From assembly GCF_002949735.1 (NCBI RefSeq), contig NZ_CP026681.1:7780501-7844500 (forward strand): a stretch of 64,000 nt of DNA, given 5' to 3'. The position numbers and the translations under genes were made by a program. The DNA comes from Nostoc sp. 'Peltigera membranacea cyanobiont' N6. GTDB taxonomy: Bacteria > Cyanobacteriota > Cyanobacteriia > Cyanobacteriales > Nostocaceae. Shown here piece by piece: positions 61,019 through 64,000 of this stretch (its first letter is position 1; the number at the start of each line of letters is the position of its first letter). Under the pieces are notes generated by a model, which did no database searches, had not been told where the DNA came from, and was given only the letters and a program-made list of their open reading frames with translations.

Positions 61019-61929
61019 TGACTAATGACTATTGACCGAATTCGAGCGGCTACTTCATCAGGCTGTTCCAACATCGCTAGATGTCCGCAATGAGGAATTT
61101 CCAGAACATTGTCACCACAGTATTGAAACAGCCTGTGAAAGCTAGCTAAATGGCGCACATACTTGGGTTCCATAACCTTATCTTCCGCACCAGCCAAAAA
61201 ATAAACTGGCTGCTTCAGTTGAGATACTAGCTCAGGTAAACGATTGATTTCTTCCTCAGTTGTGGAATCTAACAGAGTTCCTAACGCTGCTTCCGGGTCA
61301 GCCAGAACGAAATCAATTAACCTCTGACGTGCCCAATGACGGTCTAAAGGACGAAGTACACTGGCTCTAGTAAACAGCAAATCAATCAAAGGCACTTGGG
61401 ATAGCCAACGCGGGCGGACTTGCAAGAATTTCTGACCCGCCGAGCGAAACTGCTCAAAGGCTTCTTTGAGGTAAATACCACCGCCAGCGTTGATACAGAT
61501 AACTCCCTTAACACATTCAGGCATTCGATCTGCTCCCCAAAGAGCGATCGTACCTCCCAATGAGTGACCAATTAGCCAAGCACTGGTAATATTCAGTTGT
61601 TTTAGGAGAATGGCTAAATCCTGAGCATAGGCAACAGGAGTATAAAGAGAATTGATTGGCGAGCCAAGCCCACTACTAAAAATAGGCATCAGACTCAGAG
61701 AAGTTTGGGCCCCACTAAAATCGGTTTTTACCTGGGACTGGGATTCACCAAAACCCCGCAAATCATAAGAAAGGCACTGCAAATCATCTGATAGGCGGGA
61801 AATCACAGGTTGCCAATATCCACGGCTATTAAGCCAACCGTGAATAAATACTAAAGCATGGGGGCAGGAAGAAGTGGGAGCCGTTAGCTCGTATGCGTGT
61901 GGAACGCCCAAGATTTCGATAGTTGCCAT
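61015..61929 (-). CDS. Alpha/beta-fold hydrolase
   Basis: A 304-residue protein with an alpha/beta-hydrolase core: oxyanion region LVFIHGWLNSRGYW near residue 26, nucleophile elbow AWLIGHSLGGTIALW (Ser) near 117, acid residue in YFLAGAEDKVMEPKYV near 245, and catalytic His in VLEIPHCGHLAMLEQPDEVA near 278. An insert at about 75-95 (SLSLMPIFSSGLGSPINSLYTP) forms part of the cap. The substrate is unknown. Confidence 0.85.
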   Translation of the reverse strand: MATIEILGVPHAYELTAPTSSCPHALVFIHGWLNSRGYWQPVISRLSDDLQCLSYDLRGFGESQSQVKTDFSGAQTSLSLMPIFSSGLGSPINSLYTPVAYAQDLAILLKQLNITSAWLIGHSLGGTIALWGADRMPECVKGVICINAGGGIYLKEAFEQFRSAGQKFLQVRPRWLSQVPLIDLLFTRASVLRPLDRHWARQRLIDFVLADPEAALGTLLDSTTEEEINRLPELVSQLKQPVYFLAGAEDKVMEPKYVRHLASFHRLFQYCGDNVLEIPHCGHLAMLEQPDEVAARIRSIVISH

Positions 61930-62037
61930 ATTTCTATCGTAACCCGAAGGGCGAGTGCGACTAAATACGGAATAGAAAGAGAGTTAGGAGTGAGGAGTTA
62001 GGAATTGTTAATTTTTAACTGATAACCCCTCACTTTC

Positions 62038-62757
62038 TCATTTCCCCAGCAACCTCTGTCGCACACCTTCGGCAATTTTGTGACCGAGATATTCAGGAAT
62101 AAGGCTTTCATTTGGCCCCAACAAGTAGAGAATTAGCCGTGTACGCCCGCGCCAAACCAATAAATTGGCATTGACTACCAGCAGGTCTTCTTGCCAGATG
62201 GCATACATCACTTTGTAGAATAATCCTGGTTGATTATCGGCTTCAATTACTAGGGCAGGGAGATGAAAGACCGGATCGACATAGAACTCAGTTTGTACCT
62301 GCTCTAAGCCAGTATCAAGATTAAATTCTACTGCCAGCATCTCTTCTACCTCAAACCGACCTCCTAAAGCCTCGCGAATGGCGCGACAGACATTTTCTGC
62401 GGTTTTCTCGGTTAAGGCTTTACTACCACGAGATACCAATAATTTGATAAAAACTAACATCGGCGGACGGATCTGACCGTATAGACTCAGACCGTGAATA
62501 GTCAACCCATAAGCTGCTAGTACACCAAAAATATCGCTGAGGAGAAAAGATTGGTTGCGGTAAGCAAAATGCAAAGCACTTTTACTACCTTCCGGTTTCA
62601 GTTCAATAACAGCGCGTCTAGTTTTATAGAGACGGTAGGCTAACCGTAAATTTTGCAGTTGAATCTCACTGCTGACAAATTGCTCATAAAACTGGGGAAA
62701 CGCTCGATTAAAGCGCTTTAGGAGTTCCAGTGTTGAAGATTTTAAACCAGAAGCCAT
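62038..62757 (-). CDS. ACT-domain-like protein (GlnD-type ACT repeats)
   Basis: A 239-residue protein starting MASGLKSSTLELLKRFNRAFPQFYEQFVSSEIQLQN. Two ACT-like stretches are seen: FAYRNQSFLLSDIFGVLAAYGLTIHGLSLYGQ near residue 78 and VIEADNQPGLFYKVMYAIWQEDLLVVNANLLVWRGR near 168 (D-x-x-G-L pattern). The frame extends to a TTG at 62865, but those residues are translated from a GGGATTA-type repeat, so the ATG at 62757 is preferred. Possibly a small-molecule sensor; function unknown. Confidence 0.65.
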   Translation of the reverse strand: MASGLKSSTLELLKRFNRAFPQFYEQFVSSEIQLQNLRLAYRLYKTRRAVIELKPEGSKSALHFAYRNQSFLLSDIFGVLAAYGLTIHGLSLYGQIRPPMLVFIKLLVSRGSKALTEKTAENVCRAIREALGGRFEVEEMLAVEFNLDTGLEQVQTEFYVDPVFHLPALVIEADNQPGLFYKVMYAIWQEDLLVVNANLLVWRGRTRLILYLLGPNESLIPEYLGHKIAEGVRQRLLGK

Positions 62758-62792
62758 TGTTAAGGGTAAGACTCGCTTGCTTTCGTCACCTG

Positions 62793-62852
62793 GGTGTTGG
62801 GTGTTGGGACTGGGGATTAGGGACTGGGGATTAGGGACTGGGGAAGAATTTT
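62793..62852. repeat. GGGACTGGGGATTA repeat array
   Basis: On the plus strand GGGTGTTGGGTGTTGGG is followed by three GGGACTGGGGATTA units. It keeps the minus-strand frame of the ACT-like gene open upstream of its likely start. Confidence 0.8.
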
Positions 62853-62865
62853 CCCAAATACTCAA

Positions 62866-63289
62866 TTTCTTGTATACAATTCACTCCTAAGCTAACGTGC
62901 ATTTAAGCTCTATACGAGCAATTGCCAGGATTTGGTTTTTCCATATTAAATTTTTAATTTGAAGGAGAGGCTTCTGACAATCATAACTTCGGTGTCCAAT
63001 TGCATTAGCAAGTAAGCAGGGCGAACTGAACAGGATGCGATCTGGAATTTTGAATTAGTTTATATCCTTACCCTTTTGGTGAATTTCTCCTAGCCTTTAC
63101 AACAAAATGCTAAAGTTGAAAATGATTGGTGTGAAACACGCTCTAACTAGCTGTTACCATTGGAAATCCCGAAAACAACCGAAAAACTTTGAGTGTAAGG
63201 GATAGTAAATGGAGATAGCTATGTTAAACATGAATCAACACTCCTGAGAGTGGAAACCGATTTAGTTATACTACCCGAACCACGGTGGC
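62866..63289. other. Divergent intergenic region before the GNAT gene
   Basis: About 420 bases between divergent genes with no supportable gene. It presumably holds promoters for both. A 12-codon frame at 63209-63247 is too short to judge. Confidence 0.4.
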
Positions 63290-63838
63290 ATGGGTTTTTG
63301 GAAAACTTGGTTTAGTACTCCTGAATCTGTAGCGACAACTAGGACAAACCCCTTTGAAGAACGTGTTGATGCTGCGGGCAACTCCAACCCCACCAGCATT
63401 AGCGAAGCTTCTTCAAAGGAAACTCGCATCGTCTTCAGTACGGAGCGAGATATTGACCTGTATGAGCTAGAAGAACTCTGTGATGCAGTTGGTTGGTCGC
63501 GTCGTCCTCTAAGAAAAGTGAAAAAAGCTATTGAGCATAGTTTTCTTGTCGCCTCAATGTGGCAGGTGAGAGGAAACCAAAAGCGGCTCATTGGTTTTGC
63601 CCGCGCTACCTCAGATCACGCGTTTAATGCCACTATTTGGGATGTGGTGGTTCACCCAGACTTCCAAAGTCAAGGACTGGGTAAGGCACTAATGAAATAC
63701 GTTCTGAAAAAACTTAGAAGTGAAGAAATTAGTAATGTCACTCTCTTCGCCGACCCCCATGTTGTAGATTTCTACCGGACTATGGGGTTTATGGCTGATC
63801 CAGAAGGCATTAAAGGCATGTTCTGGTATCCTCACTAG
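63290..63838 (+). CDS. GNAT family N-acetyltransferase
   Basis: A 182-residue acetyl-CoA-dependent acyltransferase. The variable N-terminus (1-45) is followed by the GNAT fold at about 46-180 (ELEELCDAVGWSRRPLRKVKKAIEHSFLVASMW). The acetyl-CoA motif VVVHPDFQSQGLGKALMKYVL is near residue 119, and VTLFADPHVVDFYRTMGFMAD follows near 150. It resembles the cyanobacterial/plastid (Ycf52- and NSI-like) GNATs. The acceptor substrate is unknown. Confidence 0.85.
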   Translation: MGFWKTWFSTPESVATTRTNPFEERVDAAGNSNPTSISEASSKETRIVFSTERDIDLYELEELCDAVGWSRRPLRKVKKAIEHSFLVASMWQVRGNQKRLIGFARATSDHAFNATIWDVVVHPDFQSQGLGKALMKYVLKKLRSEEISNVTLFADPHVVDFYRTMGFMADPEGIKGMFWYPH

Positions 63839-63850
63839 CACTCGATCAAA

Positions 63851-63880
63851 ATAAAACCCGATTTACATAACGAAATCAGG
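63851..63880 (+). terminator. Hairpin after the GNAT gene
   Basis: ACCCGATTT and AAATCAGGT pair (one mismatch) around ACATAACG just after the GNAT stop codon. There is no long T run, so the terminator call is moderate. The remaining bases to 64000 show no gene. Confidence 0.45.
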
Positions 63881-64000
63881 TCAAATGGTGAAAATCAATC
63901 TATTATTTTGATGTGGTTTTGCTTTTTTTCTGCCGACGAAGGCGCAAGTGTATATATATCTTGTAAAACTAAGTCGGCAAAAAACCTTTGTCAGTGTAAA

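Noticed and set aside
62758..62865. N-terminal extension of the ACT-like gene (SPVPNPQSLIPSPNTQ)
   Set aside because: It is translated repeat sequence with a TTG start; the ATG at 62757 begins the conserved part.
63209..63247. 12-codon frame upstream of the GNAT gene as a leader peptide
   Set aside because: Too short to support, no attenuator structure seen.

Overview
The window is chromosomal DNA of a filamentous, heterocyst-type cyanobacterium (Nostoc/Anabaena lineage). Evidence: photosystem I genes (psaF, psaJ, psaL), the phycobilisome gene apcD, the bilin lyase gene cpcT, thf1/psb29 and ndhS; very frequent HIP1 octamers (GCGATCGC); and many intergenic heptanucleotide arrays (CCCCATT, TTAGGAG, TTTGTCC/AATGACT and ACGAATT types) typical of Nostoc. 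No rRNA, tRNA, CRISPR array or complete insertion sequence was recognised.

Layout. 0-5.3 kb: a SLOG (LSDAT-type) nucleotide-sensor gene whose downstream partner is cut by the window edge, then glyA, cinA, a truncated ribbon-helix-helix antitoxin with a perfect palindromic operator, and a DUF2993 gene. 5.5-10.6 kb: ugd and uxs (UDP-glucose to UDP-xylose) and a CPA2 antiporter fused to USP domains. 10.7-21.3 kb: HAS-barrel protein, ndhS, rodA, mrp, an SRPBCC protein, hemF, a STAS protein, cpcT, thf1, a holin-like protein and exbB/exbD. 21.4-24.5 kb: a pocket of decay with a kinase fragment whose H-box is mutated, hicB and hicA each carrying a single nonsense codon, an SMI1/KNR4 immunity-like gene, and a truncated Rpn nuclease. 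24.6-28.8 kb: groES-groEL with a perfect CIRCE operator, a thioredoxin-like ferredoxin, a LuxR-type response regulator and a NIL-domain protein.

29-39.4 kb: a complete seven-component chemosensory cluster on the minus strand, in Wsp order: CheW, CheR-TPR, MCP, WspD-like CheW, CheA-REC hybrid, CheB, then a receiver protein whose receiver is WspR-like. The WspR diguanylate cyclase (GGDEF) domain is replaced by a HisKA-HATPase histidine kinase. cheB is interrupted by one in-frame TAA. Two arrays of 21-bp repeats, linked to a shared ~30-bp repeat (inverted around one of them), split the cluster into blocks. This is the most interesting part of the window.

39.5-64 kb: mostly housekeeping. It holds an intact Rpn-family gene, asnS, an anti-sigma-type ATPase, rlmD, apcD, purL, purF, a Uma2 nuclease, a pentapeptide-repeat protein, a DppB-type permease, apt, the DUF3038/DUF4335 pair, remA-gmk, psaL-psaJ-psaF, tsaD, an alpha/beta hydrolase, an ACT-type protein and a GNAT acetyltransferase. 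Functional groupings are purine metabolism (purL, purF, apt, gmk), photosystem I, nucleotide-sugar synthesis and protein quality control.

All family assignments come from reading translated sequence and recalling family signatures; no database search was run.
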